Positions 26,847 through 35,648 are shown, counted from the first letter of the stretch. The stretch: DNA of 55,669 bases from Flavobacteriales bacterium (GCA_947488235.1 CANLAQ010000014.1:1-55669); one strand, 5' to 3'. Notes: a model not told the origin generated them from the sequence alone. Numbers and translations are program-made.

Positions 26847-28007
26847 ATGCCATTTTATCATAAATTAGGAAATATACCCCACAAGCGCCATACAGTATTC
26901 CGAAAGGAAAACGGCGACTTATATCATGAACAATTATTTGGAACTGCTGGATTTGACGGCATGTCATCTTTGTTGTATCATTTATATCCACCAACAATTG
27001 TAAAGGAAGTTTTAGGTCAAAAAGACTGCGCTCCTAAAATTGCCGTAGGAAAAAATATGCAAATGCGTAGTTTTCAAGGTTTTAAAGTCGAGCCGAAGGC
27101 AGATTATTTAGAAAGTCGTAAACCCATGTTGGTTAATAATGATGTTTATCTTGAGTTAGCTGCACCAACAAGTTCTACCACAGATTATTTTTATAAGAAT
27201 GCGGATGCGGATGAGGTGATTTTTATTCACCGGGGAACAGGAAAGGTTAAAACTCAATTGGGGAATATTGAATTTAAATATGGAGATTACATCGTAATCC
27301 CTCGGGGTATGATTTACCAGATTTATTTTGATACTTCAGACAACAAGTTATTGATTTTTCAATCTTTTCATCCTGTTTTCACGCCCAAGCGATACAGAAA
27401 TTTATTTGGTCAATTGTTAGAACATTCACCATATTGTGAGCGTGATATGCGTCCACCAAGTGAATTAGAAGTACATGACGAGAAAGGAGATTTTCTTGTT
27501 AAAATTAAAAAACAAGATGTGCTGTACGATTATGTGTATGGATCTCATCCATTTGATGTAGTAGGTTGGGACGGATTTAATTTCCCTTATGCTTTTAGTA
27601 TTCATGATTTCGAACCCATAACAGGTCGTGTACATCAGCCGCCTCCAGTGCATCAAACCTTTGAGACGAGTGCTTTTGTAATTTGCTCCTTTGTACCTCG
27701 TTTATACGATTATCATCCTCAGGCAATTCCTGCGCCTTACAATCACAGTAATATAGATTCTGATGAAGTTTTATATTATGTAGATGGAGATTTTATGAGT
27801 AGAAATCATATTGAAAAAGGTCAAATTACCTTGCATCCTTCAGGTTTACCTCACGGTCCACACCCTGGTGCGTATGAAAGAAGTATAGGAAAAACAGCAA
27901 CAGATGAATTAGCGGTAATGATTGATACCTTTAAACCATTACAACTTACTACCTTTGCAATGGGAATTGAAGATCCTGATTATTCAAAATCGTGGTTACC
28001 ACTTTAA
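26847..28007 (+). CDS. hmgA: Homogentisate 1,2-dioxygenase
   Basis: Opens the homogentisate ring to maleylacetoacetate in tyrosine breakdown. The 386-residue protein is the shorter bacterial form. Cupin-type iron-ligand segments are visible: NHSNIDSDEVLYYVDGDF and HPSGLPHGPHPGAYE, preceded by HQPPPVHQTFET and FVPRLYDYHPQAIPAPYNH. An N-terminal half with HRGTGKVKTQLG and YGDYIVIPRG fits the family. hppD follows after 10 bases, giving the two adjacent steps of the pathway. Confidence 0.93.
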   Translation: MPFYHKLGNIPHKRHTVFRKENGDLYHEQLFGTAGFDGMSSLLYHLYPPTIVKEVLGQKDCAPKIAVGKNMQMRSFQGFKVEPKADYLESRKPMLVNNDVYLELAAPTSSTTDYFYKNADADEVIFIHRGTGKVKTQLGNIEFKYGDYIVIPRGMIYQIYFDTSDNKLLIFQSFHPVFTPKRYRNLFGQLLEHSPYCERDMRPPSELEVHDEKGDFLVKIKKQDVLYDYVYGSHPFDVVGWDGFNFPYAFSIHDFEPITGRVHQPPPVHQTFETSAFVICSFVPRLYDYHPQAIPAPYNHSNIDSDEVLYYVDGDFMSRNHIEKGQITLHPSGLPHGPHPGAYERSIGKTATDELAVMIDTFKPLQLTTFAMGIEDPDYSKSWLPL

Positions 28008-28017
28008 AAATAGTATT

Positions 28018-29181
28018 ATGTCAACAGAAATAAAAAATTTAAAAGACCTTCAAAACACAGAATATGGTTTGAAGAAATTATTTGCAGATGCTGCAGATTT
28101 TTTACCGCTTTTAGGCACGGATTATGTCGAATTATATGTTGGAAACGCTAAGCAATCCGCTTTATATTATAAGACTGCTTTTGGATTTCAATCGGAAGCT
28201 TTTATGGGTTTAGAAACTGGAGTGAAAGATCGGGTTTCTTATGTTTTGAAACAGGATAAGATTCGTTTGGTACTGACTACTCCATTGACCAAAGATGGCG
28301 TAATCAATGAGCATATCAACAAGCATGGTGATGGTGTTAAGGTTATTGCATTGTGGGTTGAAGATGCTACAAAAGCATTTGAAGAAACGACTAAAAGAGG
28401 TGCAAAACCATTTATGGAGCCTACCCGTGAAGAGGATGAAAACGGTTATGTGATTCGATCTGGAATATATACCTATGGAGAAACGGTTCATATTTTTGTA
28501 GAGCGTTCCAATTACACTGGTGTATTTTTACCCGGATATAAAACATGGAAATCTCATTACAACCCAGAAACTGTTGGATTAAAATTTATTGACCACATGG
28601 TTGGGAATGTAGATTGGAACGAAATGAATACCTGGTGTCAGTTTTATGCTCATGTTATGGGATTTGCCCAAATTATTTCCTTCGATGACAATGATATTTC
28701 TACAGATTACACCGCCTTAATGAGTAAGGTAATGAGTAATGGAAACGGACGCATTAAATTCCCCATTAACGAACCGGCAGAAGGTAAGAAGAAATCTCAA
28801 ATTGAGGAGTACATTGACTTTTACAATGGCCCAGGGGTACAACACATAGCTGTTGCTACGAATGATATTGTCACCACTGTTTCAGCAATGCGCGATAGAG
28901 GTGTAGAGTTTTTATATGTTCCAGACAGTTATTATGAAGATTTATTGGAGCGTGTTGGAGAGATTGATGAAGATATTGAGTTATTAAAGCAACATGGTAT
29001 TTTAATAGATAGAGATGACGAAGGTTATTTATTACAATTATTTACCAAGCCTGTTGTAGATCGTCCGACGATGTTCTTTGAAATAATTCAACGCAAAGGA
29101 GCGCAGTCTTTTGGGAAAGGAAATTTTAAAGCTTTATTTGAAGCCATCGAAAGAGAGCAAGAAAATAGAGGGACCTTATAA
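28018..29181 (+). CDS. hppD: 4-hydroxyphenylpyruvate dioxygenase
   Basis: Converts 4-hydroxyphenylpyruvate to homogentisate, the substrate of the upstream enzyme. The 387-residue protein has two vicinal-oxygen-chelate halves; iron-ligand segments are FIDHMVGNVDWNEM, GPGVQHIAVATNDI and FFEIIQRKGAQSFGKGNF. I chose ATG 28018 (MSTEIKNL), 10 bases after the hmgA stop; the frame upstream to 27922 lies inside hmgA. A strong terminator follows. Confidence 0.95.
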   Translation: MSTEIKNLKDLQNTEYGLKKLFADAADFLPLLGTDYVELYVGNAKQSALYYKTAFGFQSEAFMGLETGVKDRVSYVLKQDKIRLVLTTPLTKDGVINEHINKHGDGVKVIALWVEDATKAFEETTKRGAKPFMEPTREEDENGYVIRSGIYTYGETVHIFVERSNYTGVFLPGYKTWKSHYNPETVGLKFIDHMVGNVDWNEMNTWCQFYAHVMGFAQIISFDDNDISTDYTALMSKVMSNGNGRIKFPINEPAEGKKKSQIEEYIDFYNGPGVQHIAVATNDIVTTVSAMRDRGVEFLYVPDSYYEDLLERVGEIDEDIELLKQHGILIDRDDEGYLLQLFTKPVVDRPTMFFEIIQRKGAQSFGKGNFKALFEAIEREQENRGTL

Positions 29182-29200
29182 TTAACTTGGGTTAAAAAAC

Positions 29201-29228
29201 AAAAAAGGGAGCGAAGGCTCCCTTTTTT
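29201..29228. terminator. Bidirectional rho-independent terminator
   Basis: AAAAAAGGGAGC (29201-29212), loop GAAG, GCTCCCTTTTTT (29217-29228): a 12-base perfect stem with A and U tracts on both sides. It lies between the convergent hppD and frr genes and can end both transcripts. Confidence 0.9.
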
Positions 29229-29245
29229 TATGTTTGAAAATACCA

Positions 29246-29809
29246 TTAGATGGTCATAATGTCTTTTTCTTTTATTTCTAAAATCTCGTCTATTTGTTTG
29301 ATGGCTTGATTGGTAAAATCTTGAATAGCACTCTCTGCATCTTTCGCAAGATCTTCTGATAAACCATCATTCTTGAGTGTTTTAACAAAATCAATGGCGT
29401 CTTTTCTGTTATTACGGATACCAATTTTTGCAGTTTCTCCTTCTGCTTTTGCCTTTTTAACCAATTCTCTTCTTCGTTCTTCTGTTAATGGAGGCACGGA
29501 GATTAATAATTGTTCACCATTACTTTGAGGATTCAAACCTAGGTTAGCATTCAAAATACCTTTTGCGATATCATTAATACTTTGTTTTTCCCAAGGTTGA
29601 ACTGTAATTGTTCTGGCGTCGAGTGTACTGACATTTGCAATTTGTTGCAGGGGGGTCATGGCGCCATAATACTCCACCATTACACCGTTGAGCATGGCAG
29701 GTGTTGCTTTACTTGCTCGTATTTTTAACAATTCAGTTTCGAAATGACTTAAGGATTTTCCGTTTGATTCCTTTAAATCATCATATATCATTTGTAAATC
29801 TTCTGTCAT
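29246..29809 (-). CDS. frr: Ribosome recycling factor
   Basis: Splits post-termination ribosomes together with EF-G. At 187 residues it has exact family length. Motifs include LLKIRASKATPAMLNGVMVEYYG, the TITVQPWEKQSI loop, GLNPQSNGEQLLISVPPLTEERRRELVKKAK and RNNRKDAIDF. It starts 10 bases after the pyrH stop; pyrH-frr is a conserved pair. Confidence 0.97.
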   Translation of the reverse strand: MTEDLQMIYDDLKESNGKSLSHFETELLKIRASKATPAMLNGVMVEYYGAMTPLQQIANVSTLDARTITVQPWEKQSINDIAKGILNANLGLNPQSNGEQLLISVPPLTEERRRELVKKAKAEGETAKIGIRNNRKDAIDFVKTLKNDGLSEDLAKDAESAIQDFTNQAIKQIDEILEIKEKDIMTI

Positions 29810-29819
29810 CTTATGTTGC

Positions 29820-30527
29820 TTAATTATGAACTAGAGTTCCTACATTATCTGTGGTAAGTACTTTCATTAAATTTCCTGGAGTATCCATGTCAAATACGAT
29901 TATGGGAAGGTCATTTTCTTTGCATAGGGTAAACGCTGTTAAATCCATTACATTTAACCCTTTTGCATAGACTTGGTCAAAAGTTATTGTTGTAAATTTA
30001 GTTGCAGTAGGATCTTTTTCTGGATCTGCTGTATAAATTCCATCAACGCGAGTACCTTTTAATATTACTTCAGCATTGATCTCAATGGCTCTTAAGGATG
30101 CAGCGGAATCAGTGGTGAAGAATGGATTTCCAGTTCCGGCTCCGAATATTACAACCCTTCCTTTTTCTAGATGTCGCACTGCCTTTCTTCTTATAAAAGG
30201 TTCGGATATCTTATTCATTTCAATGGCTGATTGTAATCTTGTGCTAACACCTGCAGCTTCTAAAGCCGATTGTAAAGCCATAGAATTAATCATCGTGGCC
30301 AACATGCCCATATAATCACCATGTGTACGATCCATCCCGCCTTCTTCTGCTTGAACTCCTCTGAAAATATTTCCACCACCGATAACAATAGCGATTTCAA
30401 CACCTTGTTTGTAGATTTCTTTTATTTGTAAGGCGTAGGAATTAATTTTATTATTGTCGATACCGAATTGCTTTTCTCCCATTAGAGATTCTCCGCTTAA
30501 TTTGAGAAGGATGCGTTTATATTTCAT
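29820..30527 (-). CDS. pyrH: UMP kinase
   Basis: Phosphorylates UMP to UDP as a hexamer. The 235-residue protein starts [20 protein letters not shown] and shows [31 protein letters not shown] and [19 protein letters not shown], all diagnostic of bacterial PyrH. A perfect -7 element lies 19 bases upstream; frr follows closely, and the tsf terminator separates the pair from the ribosomal operon. Confidence 0.97.
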   Translation of the reverse strand: MKYKRILLKLSGESLMGEKQFGIDNNKINSYALQIKEIYKQGVEIAIVIGGGNIFRGVQAEEGGMDRTHGDYMGMLATMINSMALQSALEAAGVSTRLQSAIEMNKISEPFIRRKAVRHLEKGRVVIFGAGTGNPFFTTDSAASLRAIEINAEVILKGTRVDGIYTADPEKDPTATKFTTITFDQVYAKGLNVMDLTAFTLCKENDLPIIVFDMDTPGNLMKVLTTDNVGTLVHN

Positions 30528-30546
30528 AGTTAAATTAGATGTAACA

Positions 30547-30554
30547 CAAATATA
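30547..30554 (-). promoter_or_regulatory. -7 promoter element for pyrH-frr
   Basis: The minus strand reads TATATTTG, a perfect TAnnTTTG, 19 bases before pyrH. No clear TTG was found upstream at the usual distance. Confidence 0.55.
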
Positions 30555-30591
30555 GGATGATTAATTAAAATGAGGTGAAACTTTTTGGACA

Positions 30592-30627
30592 AAAAAAATC
30601 CCTTAATGCAAGCATCAAGGGATTTTT
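30592..30627 (-). terminator. Rho-independent terminator after tsf
   Basis: AAATCCCTT and AAGGGATTT arms flank an inner ATGC/GCAT pairing, with a T-rich run on the minus strand. It ends the rplM-rpsI-rpsB-tsf transcript 15 bases past the tsf stop. Confidence 0.85.
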
Positions 30628-30642
30628 AAAGTTTTGAAGTTC

Positions 30643-31473
30643 TTAACTCATTGCAAAACGCTTAAAAGTTGTTACCGTTAAACCTTTTTCAGTACTGTTT
30701 AAGAATTGCTCTACAGTTACTTTGTTATCTCTAACAAATGCTTGAGACAATAGGGTATTTTCTTGGAAAAATTTATTCAATCTACCCATAGCAATTTTTT
30801 CAGCCATTTCAGCAGGTTTCCCTTCTTGGATTGCTAAATCTTTTCCTACTTCTATTTCTTTTTCAATTACAGCAGCGTCAACACCATCTTTATTGATGGC
30901 AATTGGATTCATTGCTGCGATTTGCATAGCCACTTGACGACCAGCTTCTGCGATATCTGCAGAAGATTTGTTCAATCCAACTAAAGTTGCTAATTGATTT
31001 CCTGGGTGGTTGTAAGCAATAACATTCTCAGCGCTAATGGTAGCATAAGCTGAAAGGTCAAGCTTTTCTCCAACTACACCAACTTGTTCGATTATTTTTT
31101 CCTCTAAAGAAAGTTTACCATCATAAGACAACGCTTTCAATGCCTCAACAGAATTAGGAAGATTTGCAAGAGCAAGATCAACAATTGATTGAACGAAATT
31201 TACATAACCTTCATTTTTTGCAACGAAGTCCGTTTCGCAATTCAATGTTAACATTACACCAGTCTTACCATCCGCAGTTGTTTGCGCAAGGATTAATCCT
31301 TCTTTGGCATCATTATCACCTCTTTTGGCAGCGATTTTTTGCCCTTTTTTTCTTAAGATATCGATTGCTGTATCAAAATCACCATTGGATTCAACCAAGG
31401 CATTCTTGCAGTCCATCATACCTGCACCAGTTTGTTGACGTAATCTGTTTACATCGGAAGCTGTAATAGCCAT
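30643..31473 (-). CDS. tsf: Elongation factor Ts
   Basis: Guanine nucleotide exchange factor for EF-Tu. The 276-residue protein opens with ITASDVNRLRQQTGAGMMDC and KNALVESNGDFDTAIDILRKKG (the UBA-like domain), then the LTLNCETDFVAKNEGYVNFV signature and MQIAAMNP. The length is normal. It follows rpsB by 26 bases and closes the ribosomal operon. Confidence 0.97.
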   Translation of the reverse strand: MAITASDVNRLRQQTGAGMMDCKNALVESNGDFDTAIDILRKKGQKIAAKRGDNDAKEGLILAQTTADGKTGVMLTLNCETDFVAKNEGYVNFVQSIVDLALANLPNSVEALKALSYDGKLSLEEKIIEQVGVVGEKLDLSAYATISAENVIAYNHPGNQLATLVGLNKSSADIAEAGRQVAMQIAAMNPIAINKDGVDAAVIEKEIEVGKDLAIQEGKPAEMAEKIAMGRLNKFFQENTLLSQAFVRDNKVTVEQFLNSTEKGLTVTTFKRFAMS

Positions 31474-31499
31474 GACATTTAAATATTAAAAGTTATAAA

Positions 31500-32450
31500 T
31501 TATTCTGCTGCTTGTTCTTCACTTGCAGCTTCTTCAGTTGCAGGAGTTTCTTCAACAACTACTTCTTCAACTGCAGGAGTTTCTTCAACTGCAACTGCTT
31601 CAGCTACAGGAGCTTCTTCAACTGCAGGAACTTCTTCAACTGCAACTACTTCAGCTACGGGAGCTTCTTCAGTGGCAGCTGTTGCACCTTTTCTAGCTCT
31701 AGTAGTTTTTTCTGCTGGAGCTGATGCTGGAGTTTCCGCTTCATCTTTATCTGTTTTAGAATTCTTACGATCTTCTAAACCTTCTCTAATTGCTTCACAG
31801 ATTTGCTCCATGATTAAAGAAATAGATTTTGTAGCATCATCATTTGCAGGAATAGGGAAATCAACCAATTTAGGGTTTGAATTCGTATCTACCATTGCAA
31901 AAGTTGGAATGTTTAATCTGTGTGCTTCAGCTAAAGCGATGTGTTCTTTCAAAATATCAACGATAAAAATAGCTGCTGGTTGACGCGTCATTTCTGCAAT
32001 CGAACCAAAAGTTTTTTCTAATTTCTCTCTTTGACGCGTTTTAAATAATTTCTCACGCTTGTTCAAAGTCTCCCATGAACCGTCAGATTTCATTTTATCA
32101 ATCATCACCATTTTACGGATAGATTTACGCGTTGTTTGGAAGTTAGTTAACATTCCACCCGTCCATCTTTCAGTAACATAAGGCATGTTGATTTTGGTAA
32201 CATGATCAGAAACGATTTCTTTCGCTTGCTTTTTAGTGGCAACAAAAAGTATCTTTTTTCCAGATCTTGCAATTTGTTTCATTGCAGCACACGCTTGATC
32301 TAAATGAACAATTGTTTTGTTCAAGTCGATAATGTGTATTCCTTTTTTCTCCTCAAAAATGTAAGGAGCCATTGCAGGGTTCCACTTTCTTTTTAAGTGA
32401 CCGAAGTGTACTCCAGCCGCTAGAAGTGTTTCAAAATTTAATTTAGACAT
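31500..32450 (-). CDS. rpsB: 30S ribosomal protein S2 with acidic repetitive C-terminal tail
   Basis: Residues 1-230 are standard S2: LLAAGVHFGHLKRKWNPAMA, KKGIHIIDLNKT, VTERWTGGMLTNFQT and AIFIVDILKEH with PTFAMVDTNSNPKLVD. Residues about 231-316 are an extra tail rich in Ala, Glu, Val and Pro, with repeated VEEXPAVEE and APVAE units and an internal basic patch (TTRARKG). Most S2 proteins end near residue 240. The function of the tail is unknown. Confidence 0.95.
   Translation of the reverse strand: MSKLNFETLLAAGVHFGHLKRKWNPAMAPYIFEEKKGIHIIDLNKTIVHLDQACAAMKQIARSGKKILFVATKKQAKEIVSDHVTKINMPYVTERWTGGMLTNFQTTRKSIRKMVMIDKMKSDGSWETLNKREKLFKTRQREKLEKTFGSIAEMTRQPAAIFIVDILKEHIALAEAHRLNIPTFAMVDTNSNPKLVDFPIPANDDATKSISLIMEQICEAIREGLEDRKNSKTDKDEAETPASAPAEKTTRARKGATAATEEAPVAEVVAVEEVPAVEEAPVAEAVAVEETPAVEEVVVEETPATEEAASEEQAAE
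31506..31668. repeat. Imperfect repeats encoding the S2 tail
   Basis: Imperfect reiterations of a gcaggagtttcttcaac-like unit, encoding the Ala/Val/Glu/Pro tail of S2. The repeats are in-frame and coding, not a CRISPR array. Confidence 0.75.
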
Positions 32451-32514
32451 AATATATATTTGTTTACTTTCCTAATTTGTGCAACAATTGAGGGGTCCTT
32501 TGACAAGTGCTCAA

Positions 32515-32533
32515 GAGTTTGGATGCTAAACTC
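32515..32533 (-). other. Small hairpin between rpsI and rpsB
   Basis: GAGTTT and AAACTC arms around a 7-base loop in the 93-base gap between rpsI and rpsB. No U tract follows. It may be a processing or regulatory element for rpsB-tsf, which is speculative. Confidence 0.3.
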
Positions 32534-32543
32534 CCAATTTCGA

Positions 32544-32930
32544 TTAACGCTTCGAGAACTGGAATTTCTTTCTTGCTTTTGGTTGACCTGGTTTCTTACG
32601 CTCCACCATTCTTGGATCACGCGTCATCAATCCATCTGCCTTAAGCAAGGGTTTGTTATCTGCTGATAATTCAACAAGTGCACGAGAGATACCTAAACGA
32701 ATAGCTTCTGCTTGCCCGTTGATTCCACCACCCATTACATTAACATTAACATCGAATTTTCCAACATTATCAGTTAATACAAATGGTTGATTAATTTTTG
32801 CTTGCAATACATCAATTGGAAACATTTCAGCCATTGGCTTCTTGTTGATTGATATAACACCTTTTCCTTTGGATAAATATACACGAGCAACTGCCGTCTT
32901 TCTTCTTCCTAGCGCGTTTATTACTTCCAT
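32544..32930 (-). CDS. rpsI: 30S ribosomal protein S9
   Basis: A 128-residue ribosomal protein. It starts MEVINALGRRKTAVARVYLS and ends with the basic tail QPKARKKFQFSKR, matching the universal C-terminal KR that reaches the P site. GGGINGQAEAIRLGISRAL is the family core. It follows rplM by 2 bases. Confidence 0.97.
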   Translation of the reverse strand: MEVINALGRRKTAVARVYLSKGKGVISINKKPMAEMFPIDVLQAKINQPFVLTDNVGKFDVNVNVMGGGINGQAEAIRLGISRALVELSADNKPLLKADGLMTRDPRMVERKKPGQPKARKKFQFSKR

Positions 32931-32932
32931 AA

Positions 32933-33388
32933 TTACTTAAGAGTATCTAATTTTAATAATGTAGGTTGTTGTGCTTCATGCTTGTGCGTATCGCCAACAT
33001 ATACCTTTAAATTTGTGAATAATTTTCTTCCTAATGTATTCTTAGGTAACATACCCTTGATAGCCTTCTCAATTAAACGCTCAGGATGATTTTTCAACAT
33101 GCTTTCAGCAGAAGTAAAACGCTGTCCACCTGGATAACCAGAATAACGGATATATTCTTTATTCTCAAGTTTTGTACCTGAAAATGCTATTTTCTCTGCG
33201 TTAATAACTATAACATTGTCACCGCAGTCAGCATGAGGTGTGTAACAAGTCTTGTATTTACCACGAATGATTTTCGCTACCTTACTTGCTAGACGACCAA
33301 CTGTTTGACCGTCGGCATCAACGATAAACCACTTCTTATCAGCAGTTTGCGCATTACCAGAGATTGTTCTATAACTTAATGTATCCAC
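32933..33388 (-). CDS. rplM: 50S ribosomal protein L13
   Basis: A 151-residue ribosomal protein: WFIVDADGQTVGRLASKVA, GDNVIVINAEKIAFSG, YIRYSGYPGGQRF and AIKGMLPKNTLGRKL. The start is GTG at 33388, encoding the common N-terminus MDTLSYRTIS. It is the first gene of the rplM-rpsI-rpsB-tsf run and has a strong promoter and a 5' leader with a small hairpin. Confidence 0.97.
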   Translation of the reverse strand: MDTLSYRTISGNAQTADKKWFIVDADGQTVGRLASKVAKIIRGKYKTCYTPHADCGDNVIVINAEKIAFSGTKLENKEYIRYSGYPGGQRFTSAESMLKNHPERLIEKAIKGMLPKNTLGRKLFTNLKVYVGDTHKHEAQQPTLLKLDTLK

Positions 33389-33416
33389 GTTGTACTCTTT
33401 ATATTATCACTAAAAA

Positions 33417-33430
33417 CCCTAAAATTAGGG
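33417..33430 (-). promoter_or_regulatory. Hairpin in the rplM leader
   Basis: CCCTAA-AA-TTAGGG palindrome; in the minus-strand transcript it is followed by TTTTT. It lies just after the transcription start and before rplM, so it could act as a weak attenuator or an r-protein leader. Leaders for L13 operons have been proposed in Bacteroidia, from memory. Confidence 0.4.
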
Positions 33431-33433
33431 GTG

Positions 33434-33463
33434 CAAAGATAGGATTATAGTTTTTATTAACAA
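33434..33463 (-). promoter_or_regulatory. Promoter of the rplM-rpsI-rpsB-tsf operon
   Basis: On the minus strand: TTG (33463-33461), a 19-base spacer, then TATCTTTG (33441-33434). Both elements and the spacing match the Bacteroidota housekeeping consensus. The start codon is 45 bases downstream. Confidence 0.85.
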
Positions 33464-33492
33464 AGGAAATTGAAAAAAAATAAAAGAATTTA

Positions 33493-34260
33493 TCAACGAT
33501 TTTTAAAACTAGCTATTGCTTGTCGCGTAAAGTCGCTCAAAACAAGGGTTCCGCTGATTCCAGCGCGCTCCATTAACAAAGTGTCCCAATGCTCGGTTCC
33601 TTGCCAAAAAATTTCTTTCAGCGCTTGCATTGCAGCTGGATTTGATTTAGATAATTTTAAAGCTAAAATCGCTATTTGTTCGTCCATTTCAGGAATGGTT
33701 TCATAAATTTCGGCATAAAGTCCTTTTTCTTTAGCCCATTGAGCAGAGCGCCATTCTGTTGCATTAATCGCTAATTCACTCATCGCAGCCAATCCCATTT
33801 TTCTTTCCACTGCTGGACCGACCACAAAGGGTCCTATTCCGACCGCTAATTCAGATAATTTTACGGAAGCAGTAGTGGTAGCCAAACAATAATCGACAGC
33901 TGAAGCAATTCCTACCCCACCTCCAACTGCTTTGCCTTGAATTCTTCCAATAATTAATTTGGGACATTTTCTACAGGCATTGATCACATTTGCAAAGCCA
34001 GAAAAGAATTTTTTTCCCGTATCGAGGTCATTGATTGCAATTAATTCATCAAAACTTGCACCTGCACAAAATGTTTTTTCGCCTTGAGTAGATAGAATAA
34101 TAACTTTTACGGATGCGTCTTTTCCATAAGCGGTAATCTTTTCTGCAAGTTGTTGCAAAACAGCACCTGGTAACGAATTACTTGAGGCATGTCCAAAAGT
34201 AATTGTTGCAATATTGGTTTCTTGATTAATTGATCCAATTACAGCTCCATTCTCCCACAT
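33493..34260 (-). CDS. Enoyl-CoA hydratase/isomerase family protein
   Basis: A 255-residue crotonase-fold enzyme. The oxyanion-hole segments are TFCAGASFDELIAI and IIGRIQGKAVGGGVGIASAVDY; the SELAVGIGPFVVGPAVERKMG block follows. The usual catalytic glutamate positions cannot be confirmed by eye. Similar short crotonases in Bacteroidota act in acyl-CoA or phenylacetate metabolism, but the substrate here is unknown. It follows the coiled-coil membrane protein by 9 bases. Confidence 0.85.
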   Translation of the reverse strand: MWENGAVIGSINQETNIATITFGHASSNSLPGAVLQQLAEKITAYGKDASVKVIILSTQGEKTFCAGASFDELIAINDLDTGKKFFSGFANVINACRKCPKLIIGRIQGKAVGGGVGIASAVDYCLATTTASVKLSELAVGIGPFVVGPAVERKMGLAAMSELAINATEWRSAQWAKEKGLYAEIYETIPEMDEQIAILALKLSKSNPAAMQALKEIFWQGTEHWDTLLMERAGISGTLVLSDFTRQAIASFKNR

Positions 34261-34269
34261 AACTTGCTT

Positions 34270-35220
34270 TTATTTAAGTGTGAAACTATCTGTTCCAATG
34301 ACACTGCCATCGCAAATTACACGAACCTTATAATTTCCTTTCGCTGCATTTTCTTTCAAATCAAAGTAAATAGATAAATCAATCGCTTGATTTTGATAAT
34401 CAATTTCTTTTTTGTCAGAATATGCTACATTTCCTTGATCTGTATCGGTTGTATAACTAGATCTCGCTTGAAGTACTTTCCCTTCTGGATTGGTAATTTG
34501 AAGATAAACTGTTTTTTTACCTGCAGTCGTAAGTGGATTTTGAGCGATGGTGAAGCTAGATTTAATTTGAACAGCATTTTTAGCTTTCACTGTTTCTTCA
34601 GAAGTATTGTTCATTTTTTGTCTCAGTGCAACAGAGTTAAATTGATAAGCTTGTAATCGAGCCCCTTTTTTAACTTGTTCTGTTTTCTCCTCCGCTACTT
34701 TTTTAAACTCATCGCGCTCTACAGTGGTAGTTGTAAGTTTTGAAGAAGTTTCATCCAACTTAGAAGTCAAAGAAATATTTAAGGTATTTAAAGAGTCAAT
34801 TTGTTTAACATAACTCCTCATTATTCCTCTTAAAGTCTCATTTTCTTTAGATAATTTGTACAATTGATTTGCTGAAAGTCTTTTGTTTGAATTGAGTTGG
34901 TTCAATAGCACTTGAATTTTTTCTTTCTGCTTGTTTAAACTGTCTGCTTTGGTATGATCCTTCTCGATTAATTTATCATAAGTATTCAACATGTTTTTAA
35001 AGTCAGTTTTCAAATCATTTGAAAGATTACCAACATAGCCTGACATCATCTGATTCATGCCTTCCATATCCGACTTTAAGGTTAGATTTTCATTGGTGCA
35101 ATCATTCAATTCACCTCTTTTAGAAGACCACATATAAGAAAGAACTCCTAGAGCGGCTAATAAGATGAAAATAAGGATCATATAGATGCCATTACTTCCT
35201 TTTGTGTTGTTTTCAGTCAT
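34270..35220 (-). CDS. Membrane-anchored coiled-coil protein of unknown function
   Basis: A 316-residue protein I do not recognise. One membrane helix (about residues 9-28, IYMILIFILLAALGVLSYMW) is followed by a long predicted coiled coil (about 30-190, rich in Leu, Lys, Glu, with LTSKLDETSSKLTTTTVERD). The C-terminal part (about 200-316) looks beta-rich (AVQIKSSFTIAQNPLTTAGK, VYLQITNPEGKVL) like an Ig-type domain. It probably sits in the inner membrane facing the periplasm. ATG 35220 is chosen because a promoter box lies upstream of it. Confidence 0.8.
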   Translation of the reverse strand: MTENNTKGSNGIYMILIFILLAALGVLSYMWSSKRGELNDCTNENLTLKSDMEGMNQMMSGYVGNLSNDLKTDFKNMLNTYDKLIEKDHTKADSLNKQKEKIQVLLNQLNSNKRLSANQLYKLSKENETLRGIMRSYVKQIDSLNTLNISLTSKLDETSSKLTTTTVERDEFKKVAEEKTEQVKKGARLQAYQFNSVALRQKMNNTSEETVKAKNAVQIKSSFTIAQNPLTTAGKKTVYLQITNPEGKVLQARSSYTTDTDQGNVAYSDKKEIDYQNQAIDLSIYFDLKENAAKGNYKVRVICDGSVIGTDSFTLK

Positions 35221-35238
35221 ACGATTATGTTTATATAA

Positions 35239-35270
35239 CAAAGGTATGAAATTGAATTATAAATATTCAA
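35239..35270 (-). promoter_or_regulatory. Promoter for the coiled-coil protein gene
   Basis: On the minus strand: TTG (35270-35268), a 21-base spacer, TACCTTTG (35246-35239). The gene starts 18 bases later. Confidence 0.65.
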
Positions 35271-35355
35271 TAAACTTATAAGAAATAAAGGATATCGTGT
35301 TTAGAGTAACTTGTTAAATAATAAGTGCTCCATTTAAAATAATTTTTGGAATCAG

Positions 35356-35395
35356 TTGCTTTGGTAAGCAATAGTCAATCCTTTAGAATTTTCTA
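35356..35395 (-). terminator. Two small inverted repeats after purS
   Basis: TTGCTT-TGGT-AAGCAA (35356-35371) and TTAGAA-TT-TTCTAA (35382-35395) follow the purS stop. Neither has a strong U tract, so they are weak terminator candidates. Confidence 0.35.
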
Positions 35396-35396
35396 A

Positions 35397-35648
35397 TCAG
35401 CAAGCAGATACGCTGAAAGAATAATGCTCCATAATTTGATTGGCCAACATCTTTTTACACGCTTCATCAACTTTTTGCTCAGCAACTTTCTGGTCTACTG
35501 CTTCAATAAATAAGCGTACATGTCTACCAATTCTAACGCCTTCTATTTCTGGAAGACCTACATTTTGCATAGCATTGGTCACCGCTTTACCTTGTGGGTC
35601 AAGAAGTGCATCTAAGGGCATAATATCAATTTCAGCTTTGAATTTCAT
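35397..35648 (-). CDS. purS: Phosphoribosylformylglycinamidine synthase subunit PurS
   Basis: Small subunit of the three-part FGAM synthase in purine synthesis. The 83-residue protein reads MKFKAEIDIMPLDALLDPQG, then AVTNAMQNVGLPEIEGVRIGRHV and VDEACKKMLANQIMEHY, matching PurS. I chose ATG 35648 over a longer frame from 35672. It overlaps the pssA stop by 17 bases. purL and purQ are not nearby. Confidence 0.88.
   Translation of the reverse strand: MKFKAEIDIMPLDALLDPQGKAVTNAMQNVGLPEIEGVRIGRHVRLFIEAVDQKVAEQKVDEACKKMLANQIMEHYSFSVSAC

Noticed and set aside
27922..28017. Longer N-terminus for hppD
   Set aside because: This stretch lies inside hmgA and does not resemble the family start; ATG 28018 does.
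31506..31668. Possible CRISPR array
   Set aside because: The repeats are in-frame, imperfect and coding for the S2 tail; there are no unique spacers or cas genes.
31512..31724. Cys/Phe/Ser-rich plus-strand ORF
   Set aside because: It is the antisense reading of the repetitive tail of S2 and has no start context or homology.
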